Below, in pieces: positions 7,693 to 16,443 of a DNA stretch of 44,690 nt (position 1 is its first letter; each line of letters starts with the position of its first letter). The stretch spans positions 1-44,690 of the forward strand of contig CBFHWY010000011.1 of assembly GCA_965659675.1 (NCBI GenBank). Reading direction: 5' to 3'. The notes beneath the pieces are model-generated. The model made no database searches and was not told where the DNA came from. It worked only from the letters and a program-made list of their open reading frames with translations. The position numbers and the translations under genes are program-made. Origin of the DNA: CBFHWY01 sp965659675 (GTDB lineage: Bacteria; Bacteroidota; Bacteroidia; Flavobacteriales_G; Salibacteraceae).

Positions 7693-10600
7693 CTATCTCA
7701 CAATTTTAATGCTTCTTTCCCCAAACTCGGAGATGAAGTTTATGAAATACACGCCTGTTGGCTGGTCAGCCAGATCAAGCTTAAGGTAGTTCTGACCTTC
7801 TGATAAGCTATACTCTCTGATCATTCTACCATGAATGTCACTCAGGGAAATACGCTCAACATTCTTGTGATCTTTCAGGTATAAACTTGTTTTCCCATCA
7901 TTCGTAGGATTTGGATAAACGACTGCCTCATTAAAATGAGTTAGACCAGCTTCATTTCCAACGCTGATCTCCGCTCCACTCATGATCGTAAAGTAATCAC
8001 CATCTCTGAGGTCAACCTGAGCTTCATATTTTCCATCCGCATTCATGAATAAAGGAACTGAAAAGTCCGCATTACTGAAATCATCCGACTGAGAAAACAC
8101 GAGGCCCACAGCATCATCACCCGCTGGAATTAAATTAGAGTCGATGATCAGACTCACCACTCCGATCCCTGAACTTGCTGGGTCTGTGCTCGTCTCCGTA
8201 ACAGCCCATGTTCTCTTTATTCTCTTATACTGAACATTAGTGGATGGCGTGTTTTCAGAAGTCCAACTTTGGATGGAATCGCCATCGTGACCGATCATCA
8301 AATAATCCCCATCAGACATGTCTGCAGGGTCCTTGATCATGATATCTCCGTCCCCTTTGGCGATATCATGGAAGTCATAGTAGTTATGACGACCGATCCC
8401 AATCAGATCATGTGGGTAATTATCAGCAAAATTGTATTTCGACTCACGTTCGAGTTCAATGCGATATCTGGTGGCCAGATAATTTGTGACGAGTGTTCTT
8501 TTCGCTTCAAATAAGTCCACATTAAAGTAGAGGAACTCCGCAAGCTTACCGTCCCCCCAGCGCTTCCAATTGTCCTTTCCGAAACGGACAAATATGGTAT
8601 CATTCGGATTCCTCGGTTCAAAATCCCCAACATTATCCGGACGCTTTTTGTCGTCTAGAATAGAGAAATGTTTGCGTTGCTCTTCATTCCATTGACCTCC
8701 ATATATATGTGGAACTCTAATATCGGAGGCAAAATTGCTTTCAGCACCTAAATACTGGAGCCTATCTCTTCCAGATAGTATCTCAGAACGCATGGAAGTA
8801 TTGTTGTTATTCACATGTAGCACAAAACCGTTGGGGGTTCTTGCGTTGGCGATCCAACCTGAACTACTCCATTCCTGGGTATTGGAACTGGCCACCCCAA
8901 ATATGGTAACATTCTTACCGACCTTTGTGATACCATCAGCGCGCATGAAGCGATTGATCGGCTTAAATTCGATGGCAGGATTTCCAGCGATGCCCATGCT
9001 GTCCACTCGAAATACAGGTTTACTGCTATCCGTATTTTGTACGGCATAGAGCCCATGCCCACTTCTATCGTACCAATACTTAACCGTATCTCCATCCAAC
9101 TGAACGGGAAGGCTATCATTGCCCAAAATACCCTCATCACTTCTGAACCATGCTCTTATCGTGCTGCTATCGCCAACTCCAGCAGGGCCTAAATAACCTA
9201 TCTGAGCTGGAATTTCAGTATAAAATACACGAACCTCATTGGATGATGCATTATATAATTGATCATCCTTAGCCTGGGCAATAGAGTCTGACAGACTGAT
9301 CACAACTTCACCGAAATTATCAGCTTGAATTGTAGCAACGTACTTCCCTGCTCCTCCTGTGAGTTGACTTACACTTCCATTTTGGACATTGATATCAGAA
9401 GCCTCGAAACCGTCCACATCAATGCGTTTAATGTGTCTTCGGAATTCGATCTCTACCCGAAAAGTATCTGTCATGCTATGCCTTTCACGACCTATGACCT
9501 CAAGGTATGTTTGAGGATCGAAGCTGAAATAGGTAGAGTCATTATTGTACAGGTCAGATTCCCAAACTCCTCTTCCATAGGTTGATGCTTTTATTCTTGA
9601 CTTAGAATGATCACCTGGGTGATAATAGATCTCAAGGTCTGTTACCCTTGCATTTTTACTCATGCCCTGATCAAAAGCTCTCCAGGCTGCTTCATCGTGC
9701 TTTTTGTAGAATACTCCAATGTCAGTTCCTAGGTAAAGGTCACTGTTCGTGGTATCAATTGCCAGCGTATATACTGGAACTCTAGGAAGGTTGTTATTCA
9801 AGAAGCTCCAATTCTGACCGTGGTCATTGGTCACCATCACTGAACGATCATGCAACAAATAAATTGTACTGTCATCTACTGGATCTGTTTCAAAGTCAGC
9901 TGAAAAAGCCACAAGTGGATAATTCAAACTCAGATCGATCCATTGCGGAGAAGCAGCGTAGATATCTGGACAATAGATCAACTTGCTTGTTGAAGACCTT
10001 CTTCGAATAGCATACATTTTCTTGTGGTCAGTTCTTGATAAAGCGATCTTCACAAAACTTCCTCCTGTATTCTTGGCAAGCCCTGAGCTAATGCTAGACC
10101 AGGTCATATTCTTGGTTTTCTCTTCCCAGAGGTTATCTGATTTCCAGACCTCTTCCCTGGCAGTGTACATCACATTGGAATCTATGGCATCCAGCACAAA
10201 TGAAGTTACCCATGGACCTTCGTCTTCAGGCATTTTACAATTCTGGGCGGAGCCTATTCCTCTCAAATGGCGAACCAGTCCCCCATATTGCCAGGAGGTG
10301 TAGAAACGACCGGGGTCCTTTGGGTCAAATAGCGGCAACATGCCATCTGCACCATACACCGAATGCCATTTGGTTCCGTCATAATACTTGGATCCACAGT
10401 CCTGATATCCCTGAAGCACATGCATCGGGTCAAAAGGACTCTGACTAATACCGTAGATAGCCCCAATACCCATGTCGGTTAGATCCTCGTAGGTTCTACC
10501 CTCATCAAAGGATCTGTGAATTCCACCATCATCCGCTACCCAAAGTGATCCGTCGTGCGGATTGATCTCCAACCAGTGATTATCGGCATGAGAACCATTT

Positions 10601-11769
10601 CTTCGTTGCCAGGTCTTTCCTCCATCCTGTGATCTGAATAATCTCACATGACCTGCAAACAGGAGCTCAGGATTATCATTTGAAACTTCAAAGCTCGCAT
10701 TGTACCAGCCTTGTGGCTCAAGGAGTACTTCAGTTGAGTCCAGTACCGTTTTGAATGAGTCAGCTCGGTTTACGGATTTCAGCACCCTATTGCGGGAAAT
10801 GGCATACACAACATCAGGATCAGCTTCTGTAACTTCTATCTCATAACGCTGATCAGGAAAAACGCCATCAAACACCCATTTACGTTCCCAGGTTCCTCCT
10901 GCATCAGTAGACTTATAGATCAGTGATCCCCCCCAATAATTATAATCAGCAGCATATACTGTGTCAGGATGCCCGGGCATGAATTCAATATCTCTAAAAT
11001 CTCTATTGACAGAAGTCATATTCCAGCTTGCCCCTTTATCCTCTGATCTGAAAACACCTTCATTCGTACAGGCAAGAACAATATTGTTGTTTACAGGGTG
11101 AACCAAAATCTTCCCAACTGTGAGCCCTTGAATTCCAGTGGCAGATTCTGAATAGCTCAAACCTCCATCAGTACTCTTCCAAACACCCGCCCCGTAAGAC
11201 TCGTTTGCATCAGCATCACCTGTTCCTATGTACACAGTATTTGGATCAAGCGGGTCAAAGGCAATGCTAGAAACACCAAAGTTTGCCAGACTCTCATCAT
11301 TGTTTCTCCAGGATCTGCCATTATCTTCGGAACGCCAAACTCCTGCGCTTGGTGAGCCTACCAAAACAATATTCGGGTCTGTTGGATGAAAGGCAATACT
11401 TGTTAAACGCCCAACACCTCGGTATATATTGTCTTCCCGCATAGGTCCGATCTCTATCCAATTTCCACTGCGTGAACGAGCGGCTTGTTTAGACCAGTAT
11501 CGATTTGCTTCGTCTAAAACCTCATTGGTATTGATGAGCCTACCATCAGGTTTCTGACGAAATGCCGCCCAGTGCTCCCATCGTTTGAAGATCTTGTAAC
11601 CTGAGTGAGGAACATGTTTTTTACCTTGCATTTCAGCCTCAAATGCAGCGCTGATGTCAGCGAGCTTTGCATTTGGGTCCGACATCATTTCGACCCAGGA
11701 TTGCTGGGAATAAAGACCGCTAATAACTGAGAATAGTATTGCGGTAAGAACTAGTTTCTTAATGAACAT
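7693..11769 (-). CDS. Giant T9SS-secreted sortilin/BNR-type beta-propeller protein
   Basis: ATG at 11769 (MFIKKLVLTAILFSVISGLYSQ) starts a clean signal peptide; longer readings lack one. The product is 1358 residues. About residues 90-760 contain repeated Asp-box/sortilin-like blades (VWRSEDNGRSW, VWKSTDGGLSYS, VFRSEDKGASW, IYKSTDAGGTWE, RLFRSQDGGKTW, IHRSFDEGRTYE), i.e. one or two large beta-propellers. The central part (about 870-1130) resembles a concanavalin-like sandwich with WYDRSGHG and ATRYRIELE, seen in other T9SS cargo. The C-terminus is a sorting domain (AVVYPNPTNDGKTSLYL... DIHGRMIREY... GVYFINF). It overlaps the preceding hydrolase gene by 11 bases. Propellers of this class bind or cleave glycans or peptides; no catalytic set is recognised here. 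Confidence 0.85.
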   Translation of the reverse strand: MFIKKLVLTAILFSVISGLYSQQSWVEMMSDPNAKLADISAAFEAEMQGKKHVPHSGYKIFKRWEHWAAFRQKPDGRLINTNEVLDEANRYWSKQAARSRSGNWIEIGPMREDNIYRGVGRLTSIAFHPTDPNIVLVGSPSAGVWRSEDNGRSWRNNDESLANFGVSSIAFDPLDPNTVYIGTGDADANESYGAGVWKSTDGGLSYSESATGIQGLTVGKILVHPVNNNIVLACTNEGVFRSEDKGASWNMTSVNRDFRDIEFMPGHPDTVYAADYNYWGGSLIYKSTDAGGTWERKWVFDGVFPDQRYEIEVTEADPDVVYAISRNRVLKSVNRADSFKTVLDSTEVLLEPQGWYNASFEVSNDNPELLFAGHVRLFRSQDGGKTWQRRNGSHADNHWLEINPHDGSLWVADDGGIHRSFDEGRTYEDLTDMGIGAIYGISQSPFDPMHVLQGYQDCGSKYYDGTKWHSVYGADGMLPLFDPKDPGRFYTSWQYGGLVRHLRGIGSAQNCKMPEDEGPWVTSFVLDAIDSNVMYTAREEVWKSDNLWEEKTKNMTWSSISSGLAKNTGGSFVKIALSRTDHKKMYAIRRRSSTSKLIYCPDIYAASPQWIDLSLNYPLVAFSADFETDPVDDSTIYLLHDRSVMVTNDHGQNWSFLNNNLPRVPVYTLAIDTTNSDLYLGTDIGVFYKKHDEAAWRAFDQGMSKNARVTDLEIYYHPGDHSKSRIKASTYGRGVWESDLYNNDSTYFSFDPQTYLEVIGRERHSMTDTFRVEIEFRRHIKRIDVDGFEASDINVQNGSVSQLTGGAGKYVATIQADNFGEVVISLSDSIAQAKDDQLYNASSNEVRVFYTEIPAQIGYLGPAGVGDSSTIRAWFRSDEGILGNDSLPVQLDGDTVKYWYDRSGHGLYAVQNTDSSKPVFRVDSMGIAGNPAIEFKPINRFMRADGITKVGKNVTIFGVASSNTQEWSSSGWIANARTPNGFVLHVNNNNTSMRSEILSGRDRLQYLGAESNFASDIRVPHIYGGQWNEEQRKHFSILDDKKRPDNVGDFEPRNPNDTIFVRFGKDNWKRWGDGKLAEFLYFNVDLFEAKRTLVTNYLATRYRIELERESKYNFADNYPHDLIGIGRHNYYDFHDIAKGDGDIMIKDPADMSDGDYLMIGHDGDSIQSWTSENTPSTNVQYKRIKRTWAVTETSTDPASSGIGVVSLIIDSNLIPAGDDAVGLVFSQSDDFSNADFSVPLFMNADGKYEAQVDLRDGDYFTIMSGAEISVGNEAGLTHFNEAVVYPNPTNDGKTSLYLKDHKNVERISLSDIHGRMIREYSLSEGQNYLKLDLADQPTGVYFINFISEFGERSIKIVR

Positions 11770-13039
11770 ATATCTTCGAAGATTCATTGAAATCTGCATT
11801 TCGCAGCTGGAGCAAATATACTCCTTGTTCAAGATAACGCAGATCCGCCTTAAAGGTTGGATGATTTGAGTCATAAACTTGCCTTCCCGAAAGATCGAGC
11901 ACTTTAATTGTCCCGAGCTCATTAAGTTCGATGAAGCCATTTTTGAACGCGTAATTCCGATTTTTTTCTTTTGGCTTTAATGAGCTTGTTAACCAGGTGT
12001 TGGCATCCATAATACTTGCTTCATGATATTCACAGGCTGCAAAGAGGCTAAGCGTTATCCTGTAATTTGGATAAGTGCTGCGATCCCCAGGAAGATCAAA
12101 CACCAAACGATGAATCGTATCAATATGCTGAATAGTCACAGTATCATTAGTCCCATAAACTTCGAGTTTCCAGTTGTAGCGCGATAGTCCAGAATCTACA
12201 GCAGTGACTTCAACTCCTTTCCCATCCAATTCATGCTGATGTATAAATGCAGGATCACTGATCCGAAACTCTGTGGTATCAATCCTCCAGGTTGACAAGC
12301 TATCTAGAACTACTCTACTTGCCATGCTTTGTATTGCAAAGGCATCTGCAGCACCTAAACCAGGATCATAGAAAGTGGTGGCCTCCTTGTGGAACATACT
12401 TGAATAGAAGGTGCAGGCAGCAAGGTAGGATCCAGCTAAGGAAGGATGACTACCATCTGAAACATAAAGCTGAATATTTGGAAAAGAATCCCTCACCTGT
12501 TTCCAAACAGCACCCACAGGTGCCACCTCAGCATCATTTTGATCAGCCATCAGGAGGTATGATTCCCGCAGTCTCTTTTGCATTCCTTCATAAGTGCATA
12601 TTGGCGGATAGTTGGGGCAGTTGAACTGATCACCATTCTCTCTTCCCCAGGTCATAAAGAACATGGTTCTGATACAGGTATCTATAGAATGAATAACACT
12701 ATCTAGTTGCCGGGCATATGGCAATGTTTGAGCGGCAACCTGGCCAGGCGAAAAGCTTGGTTCCTGACTTTGAGCCTGAATGACCACATAGTCGTAACTT
12801 TTTTGACTGACACGAGCGTGAAATAGAGCAAGGTCACTAGCATGTCCACTAAGCGTCTGCCCTCCTGGAGTGTAAGCGTCGTGGATGAGCATATCACCCT
12901 TATCAAGGGCGATATTGCTGATCAAAGAAGGCAAGTTGTTGCTTGCGGTATAGCTATTCCCAAAGAAAACGACCGAGATGGTATCCTGAGAGAACAAAGT
13001 GGCCGGTAGGCAGAAGAATAGAAGTAAGAGCTTTTTCAT
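11759..13039 (-). CDS. T9SS-secreted SGNH/GDSL-family hydrolase
   Basis: 426 residues: signal peptide 1-17 (ending LFSQ), then an SGNH hydrolase. Block I is FFGNSYT with Ser29 as nucleophile, block V is SDGSHPSLAG with Asp195 and His198 completing the catalytic set, and the glycine of block II lies in the stretch YTPGGQTLSGH. The last 70 residues form a T9SS-type sorting domain (NGFIELNELGTIKVLDLSGRQVYDS... LEQGVYLLQLRN). Family members are esterases or acetylhydrolases; the C-terminal targeting predicts a secreted esterase on carbohydrate or lipid. Its ATG overlaps the stop of the NTP pyrophosphohydrolase gene (ATGA) and its end overlaps the propeller gene, which fits translational coupling. 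Confidence 0.87.
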   Translation of the reverse strand: MKKLLLLFFCLPATLFSQDTISVVFFGNSYTASNNLPSLISNIALDKGDMLIHDAYTPGGQTLSGHASDLALFHARVSQKSYDYVVIQAQSQEPSFSPGQVAAQTLPYARQLDSVIHSIDTCIRTMFFMTWGRENGDQFNCPNYPPICTYEGMQKRLRESYLLMADQNDAEVAPVGAVWKQVRDSFPNIQLYVSDGSHPSLAGSYLAACTFYSSMFHKEATTFYDPGLGAADAFAIQSMASRVVLDSLSTWRIDTTEFRISDPAFIHQHELDGKGVEVTAVDSGLSRYNWKLEVYGTNDTVTIQHIDTIHRLVFDLPGDRSTYPNYRITLSLFAACEYHEASIMDANTWLTSSLKPKEKNRNYAFKNGFIELNELGTIKVLDLSGRQVYDSNHPTFKADLRYLEQGVYLLQLRNADFNESSKIYVH

Positions 13040-13443
13040 GGCTCCAAAATACGCTTAATATCTGGCGGGAAGTAAAGTGAACTCTTCATCACCTTACCAT
13101 CTTCACGGTAAATGGGTTCACCGTTTTCATCCAACTTCGACATGTTCGATCGTTGTATCTCTTTGTATACTTCTTCAATCTTATACTGCAGCCCATGAGA
13201 AAGGATGGTTCCACACAGTATATAAAGCATATCTCCAAGAGCATCAGCTATTTCAACAAGATCACCATTTCTGGCAGCCTCCAGGTACTCTTCATTTTCT
13301 TCGTGCATCAGGCGATGACGAAGTTCAATGACATCCTTTGATAATTTGGCGGTAGGCTCCTCCTTATTCTCTATGCCAAAGGCCTCATGAAACTCCTTTA
13401 CAAAATTTATGGTGTCGTGTAGTTTTAGCGGATCTTTCTCCAT
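13036..13443 (-). CDS. MazG/PRA-PH-like all-alpha NTP pyrophosphohydrolase
   Basis: 135 residues. The metal-binding helices of the all-alpha NTP-PPase superfamily are visible: LRHRLMHEENEEYLEA (residues 41-56, EExxE) followed by EIADALGDMLYILCG (64-78, ExxD with a further Asp). The lead sequence NFVKEFHEAFG and a C-terminal part with a beta hairpin around NGEPIYREDGKVMKS match the phosphoribosyl-ATP-pyrophosphohydrolase-like group in Bacteroidota and phages. Such enzymes clear non-canonical or unwanted nucleoside triphosphates; the substrate cannot be told from sequence. It heads a four-gene run and has its own -7 box 16 bases upstream. Confidence 0.85.
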   Translation of the reverse strand: MEKDPLKLHDTINFVKEFHEAFGIENKEEPTAKLSKDVIELRHRLMHEENEEYLEAARNGDLVEIADALGDMLYILCGTILSHGLQYKIEEVYKEIQRSNMSKLDENGEPIYREDGKVMKSSLYFPPDIKRILEP

Positions 13444-13459
13444 TTCTTCTAGTTTGCTT

Positions 13460-13467
13460 CAAAGTTA
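13460..13467 (-). promoter_or_regulatory. -7 box of the NTP pyrophosphohydrolase operon
   Basis: The minus strand reads TAACTTTG, an exact TAnnTTTG, 16 bases before the ATG at 13443. A leader of about 9 nt would result. No clear -33 TTG is seen. Confidence 0.45.
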
Positions 13468-13571
13468 TCAGCTTGTCCACATTTTGGGTTCTTAGCAAAA
13501 CGAGAAATACTAACATCTTTTTAGCCAATGCGATCGGCATGGATTACACTTCTATTTTATATCAGAAAATA

Positions 13572-13602
13572 TTGTAATCGAATGATTTAATAACTACTTT
13601 TG
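13572..13602 (+). promoter_or_regulatory. rpsA promoter
   Basis: TTG at 13572-13574, a 20-base spacer, then TACTTTTG at 13595-13602 (exact TAnnTTTG). The start site should lie near 13608-13610, giving a leader of about 85 nt before the ATG at 13694. The rest of the gap back to 13468 holds nothing recognisable. Confidence 0.7.
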
Positions 13603-13609
13603 CAGCCTT

Positions 13610-13693
13610 TTTTAGGGGATTGCACAGAGCGGGATGTGCTATGTTAAATTACTTTCATCTGCCCGCAGGGATGAAATACAAAGAATGATCTAG
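13610..13693 (+). promoter_or_regulatory. rpsA leader with two hairpins and a 15-codon upstream ORF
   Basis: A short stem (13622-13626/13635-13639) is followed by a stronger 7-bp hairpin (TTTCATC 13653-13659 with GATGAAA 13670-13676). An upstream ORF, ATG 13641 to TGA 13688 (MLNYFHLPAGMKYKE), runs through the second hairpin and stops 5 bases before the rpsA ATG. No Shine-Dalgarno sequence is present. S1 is known in other bacteria to control its own translation, so this leader may be the site of feedback; that is inference. Confidence 0.45.
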
Positions 13694-15988
13694 ATGTCAG
13701 AAGATCAAAAAAAGGCTGAAGAGAGCAAGGAAGTGAAGAAAGCTCCAGCAAAAGAAACTTCAGCTAAAACAGAGAAAAAGACCGAAACCAAATCGGCAAA
13801 AACTTCTGAAAAAGAAGTAAAAACAGAGGCTAAAGCCCAAAAATCTGAGGATAAGCCCAAAACAGAATCCAAATCTAAGAGCAAGGCCAGCGCAAAAAAG
13901 ACTGAAAAGAAGTCTGATGCAAAATCTGACTCCAAGGCAGAAGAAAAAACTGCTAAGGCTGACGAAAAGAAAACTGAGCCAGCTAAAGCTGAGGACAAAA
14001 AAGATTCCAAAGAAAAGTCTGAGGAAAAGCCAAAAGCTCGCGCAAGAAAAAGCTCCAAGAAAGTTGACGTTGAAGCTGAGTCAAGCAATGATGATACTCC
14101 AAAAGCAGAAGGAGAAACCAAGGAGGAAGAAGCTACTGCAAAAAGAGAGTTTCCATCAATAGAGGATACTGAACCAGTTGACTATGAAAAGGTAAATCCT
14201 ATTGAAGGATTTGATTGGTCTGCCATTGGAAAACGCGATGATGCCTACACGGAAGCTGAGCGCGCTGAAATGGAAGAAGAGTACAACGAAAACCTTACTA
14301 CGATCGCGGAGAATGAAGTGATCGAAGGAGTTGTTGAAAGCATTTCTAAAAAAGAGGTTGTCATTAACATCAACTATAAGTCTGATGCTGTGGTTCCTAC
14401 CAATGAATTCCGCTATAACCCAGATCTTAAGATCGGAGATAATGTGGAGGTCTATGTAGAAAGCATGGAGGACAAAGACGGTCAACTTGTATTGTCTCAC
14501 CGCAAGGCGCGCACAATGAGAGCCTGGGAAAATGTCAACAAGGCACTCGAAACTCAGGAGATCGTTAAAGGATTTATTAAATGTAGAACCAAAGGTGGTT
14601 TGATAGCAGATGTATTTGGTATCGAAGCCTTCCTTCCAGGTTCACAGATCGACGTGAAGCCTATTCGCGACTATGATCAATATGTCGGTAAAACCATGGA
14701 ATTCCGTGTTGTGAAGATCAACCAGGAATTCAGAAACGTGGTTGTATCGCATAAAGCACTGATCGAAGCAGAGCTCGAAGAGCAGAAAGTGGAGATCATG
14801 AAGAAACTTGAAAAAGGTCAGGTACTCGAAGGTGTTGTGAAGAACATTACATCTTATGGAGTATTCATCGACCTTGGCGGTGTAGATGGTTTGATCCATA
14901 TCACCGATCTTTCATGGGGAAGGATCAACCACCCAGAAGAGGTGGTTTCACTTGATGAAACTGTTAAGGTGGTTATCCTTGACTTTGACGACAACAAGAA
15001 GCGTATCGCTCTTGGTATGAAGCAACTTCAGGATCATCCATGGGATAACCTTGACGACAACGTAAATGTTGGAGATACTGTTAAAGGTAAAGTGGTTGTA
15101 CTTGCCGACTACGGTGCCTTCGTTGAGATAAGCGCCGGTGTTGAAGGACTTATCCACGTTTCAGAGATGTCTTGGTCGCAGCACCTAAGAAGTGCTCAGG
15201 ATTTCTTCTCTGTAGGTGACGAAGTAGAAGCGGTAGTTATGACCCTTGATCGCGAAGAGCGCAAGATGTCACTGAGTACACGTCAACTTACACCAGATCC
15301 ATGGGAGGATATCGAAACCAGATTCCCTGTTGACTCTAAGCATACGGGTAAGGTTACCAACCTTTCGAACTTTGGGGTATTTGTTGAATTAGCCGAAGGA
15401 ATCGACGGATTGGTTCACATCTCAGACCTTAGCTGGTCTAAGAAGATCAATCACCCTTCTGAATTCACGAAAGTGGGAGACGACATCGAGATCGTTGTAC
15501 TGGAAATCGACAAAGAGAATCGTCGTTTGAGCCTTGGACACAAACAATTGGAGGAAAATCCATGGGATGTGTTTGAAACAGTATTTACTGTAGGGTCCAT
15601 TCACGAAGGAACGATCAGCCAGATGGTTGATAAAGGAGCGCTTGTTACACTGCCATACGGTGTTGAAGGATTTGCTCCCGGACGTCACCTTGTGAAAGAA
15701 GACGGCAAAATGCTCGGTGCTGATAACACTGGGGAATTCATGGTGATCGAATTTAAGAAGGATGCGAAGAAGATCATCGTGTCACATTCTAAGATCCATG
15801 AAAACAAAGCCAAAATTGAAGCTGGCGAAAAAGTAGAAACCAAACGTCGTTCTACTCGCTCTGCAAGCAAGGCTGTTAAGAACATCAATGAGAATATCGA
15901 GAAAACAACACTCGGTGACCTTGATGCACTTTCTGCACTGAAATCAGACATGGAAAAAGAAGAAGGCGAGAAGAAAAAGAAGAAGTAA
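13694..15988 (+). CDS. rpsA: Ribosomal protein bS1 with a long lysine/glutamate-rich N-terminal extension
   Basis: 764 residues. Residues 1-155 are low-complexity, almost only K, E, A, S, T and D. Six S1/OB-fold domains follow: one beginning at NEVIEGVVESISKKEVVI (D1), the less canonical VKGFIKCRTKGGLIADVFG (D2), then three strongly conserved repeats GVVKNITSYGVFIDLGGVDGLIHITDLSW, GKVVVLADYGAFVEI and GKVTNLSNFGVFVEL (D3-D5), and GTISQMVDKGALVTL (D6). A K/E-rich tail ends it. bS1 docks on the 30S subunit and unwinds and holds mRNA for initiation; Bacteroidota, which seldom use Shine-Dalgarno pairing, depend on alternatives. The extension makes the protein about 150 residues longer than a six-domain S1 needs. 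It is transcribed alone, with its own promoter and terminator. Confidence 0.96.
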   Translation: MSEDQKKAEESKEVKKAPAKETSAKTEKKTETKSAKTSEKEVKTEAKAQKSEDKPKTESKSKSKASAKKTEKKSDAKSDSKAEEKTAKADEKKTEPAKAEDKKDSKEKSEEKPKARARKSSKKVDVEAESSNDDTPKAEGETKEEEATAKREFPSIEDTEPVDYEKVNPIEGFDWSAIGKRDDAYTEAERAEMEEEYNENLTTIAENEVIEGVVESISKKEVVININYKSDAVVPTNEFRYNPDLKIGDNVEVYVESMEDKDGQLVLSHRKARTMRAWENVNKALETQEIVKGFIKCRTKGGLIADVFGIEAFLPGSQIDVKPIRDYDQYVGKTMEFRVVKINQEFRNVVVSHKALIEAELEEQKVEIMKKLEKGQVLEGVVKNITSYGVFIDLGGVDGLIHITDLSWGRINHPEEVVSLDETVKVVILDFDDNKKRIALGMKQLQDHPWDNLDDNVNVGDTVKGKVVVLADYGAFVEISAGVEGLIHVSEMSWSQHLRSAQDFFSVGDEVEAVVMTLDREERKMSLSTRQLTPDPWEDIETRFPVDSKHTGKVTNLSNFGVFVELAEGIDGLVHISDLSWSKKINHPSEFTKVGDDIEIVVLEIDKENRRLSLGHKQLEENPWDVFETVFTVGSIHEGTISQMVDKGALVTLPYGVEGFAPGRHLVKEDGKMLGADNTGEFMVIEFKKDAKKIIVSHSKIHENKAKIEAGEKVETKRRSTRSASKAVKNINENIEKTTLGDLDALSALKSDMEKEEGEKKKKK

Positions 15989-16009
15989 TCTCCCATCTTT
16001 CAAGGCTCA

Positions 16010-16052
16010 AGCCCCGTCTAAATTCAACTTCTGAATTGGCGGGGCTTTTTTT
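16010..16052 (+). terminator. rpsA terminator
   Basis: AGCCCCG...CGGGGCT with the stem extended inside by AAATTCA/TGAATT, then a run of seven T. It lies 22 bases after the rpsA stop codon. Confidence 0.9.
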
Positions 16053-16079
16053 GTCCAAATTTGTTTACTGTAAGATTCC

Positions 16080-16415
16080 ATGAGCGACACGAAAAAAAAG
16101 GCTTTTGTAAAGAACTGGTCGCAAACCAGAAAGATGGGCAAAACACTCTACATCATAAAGAATGGCCTGCTGTGGGGAATTGTGACATTCCTCCTGTTTA
16201 AAGGACTCAAGGTCATTTTCAGCGATGAATATGCACTGAGCAACATTTACGAGGAGATCCAGGGAGTCAGATGGTGGGTAGAACTATCCCTTTTGACCTT
16301 GATTGGAGGTCCCATCTACGGCATCATCACCTGGCATATCTCCGAAAGATCATTTAAACGCATTCTCAAGGAGATGAAAAAGGATCATGATTTCTTTAAA
16401 GATATAGAGTCTTGA
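16080..16415 (+). CDS. Small two-helix membrane protein, unknown function
   Basis: 111 residues, not recognised. A basic N-terminus (KKKAFVKNWSQTRKMGK) precedes a hydrophobic segment at about 28-46 (GLLWGIVTFLLFKGLKVIF), an acidic loop, a second segment at about 67-86 (VELSLLTLIGGPIYGIITW), and a charged C-terminal helix (ERSFKRILKEMKKDHDFFKDIES). Both termini are predicted in the cytoplasm. It sits between the rpsA terminator and pyrR, and its stop is 28 bases before the pyrR start. The reading frame and codon use look like a real gene. Confidence 0.7.
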   Translation: MSDTKKKAFVKNWSQTRKMGKTLYIIKNGLLWGIVTFLLFKGLKVIFSDEYALSNIYEEIQGVRWWVELSLLTLIGGPIYGIITWHISERSFKRILKEMKKDHDFFKDIES

Positions 16416-16427
16416 ACATTGCTTACT

Positions 16428-16435
16428 TATATTTG
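16428..16435 (+). promoter_or_regulatory. -7 box of pyrR-pyrB
   Basis: TATATTTG, an exact TAnnTTTG, ends 8 bases before the pyrR ATG at 16444. The transcript would start about at the initiation codon, leaving no room for an RNA attenuator. A matching -33 TTG is not clear. Confidence 0.5.
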
Positions 16436-16443
16436 CAAACGAA

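Noticed and set aside
13694..14160. Assembly fault joining a repeat to rpsA
   Set aside because: The extension is in frame from a good promoter and leader, and uses the same codons throughout; an assembly fault would probably break the frame.
16380..16443. PyrR-binding attenuator upstream of pyrR
   Set aside because: No hairpin/antiterminator pair is seen and the -7 box lies 8 bases from the ATG.
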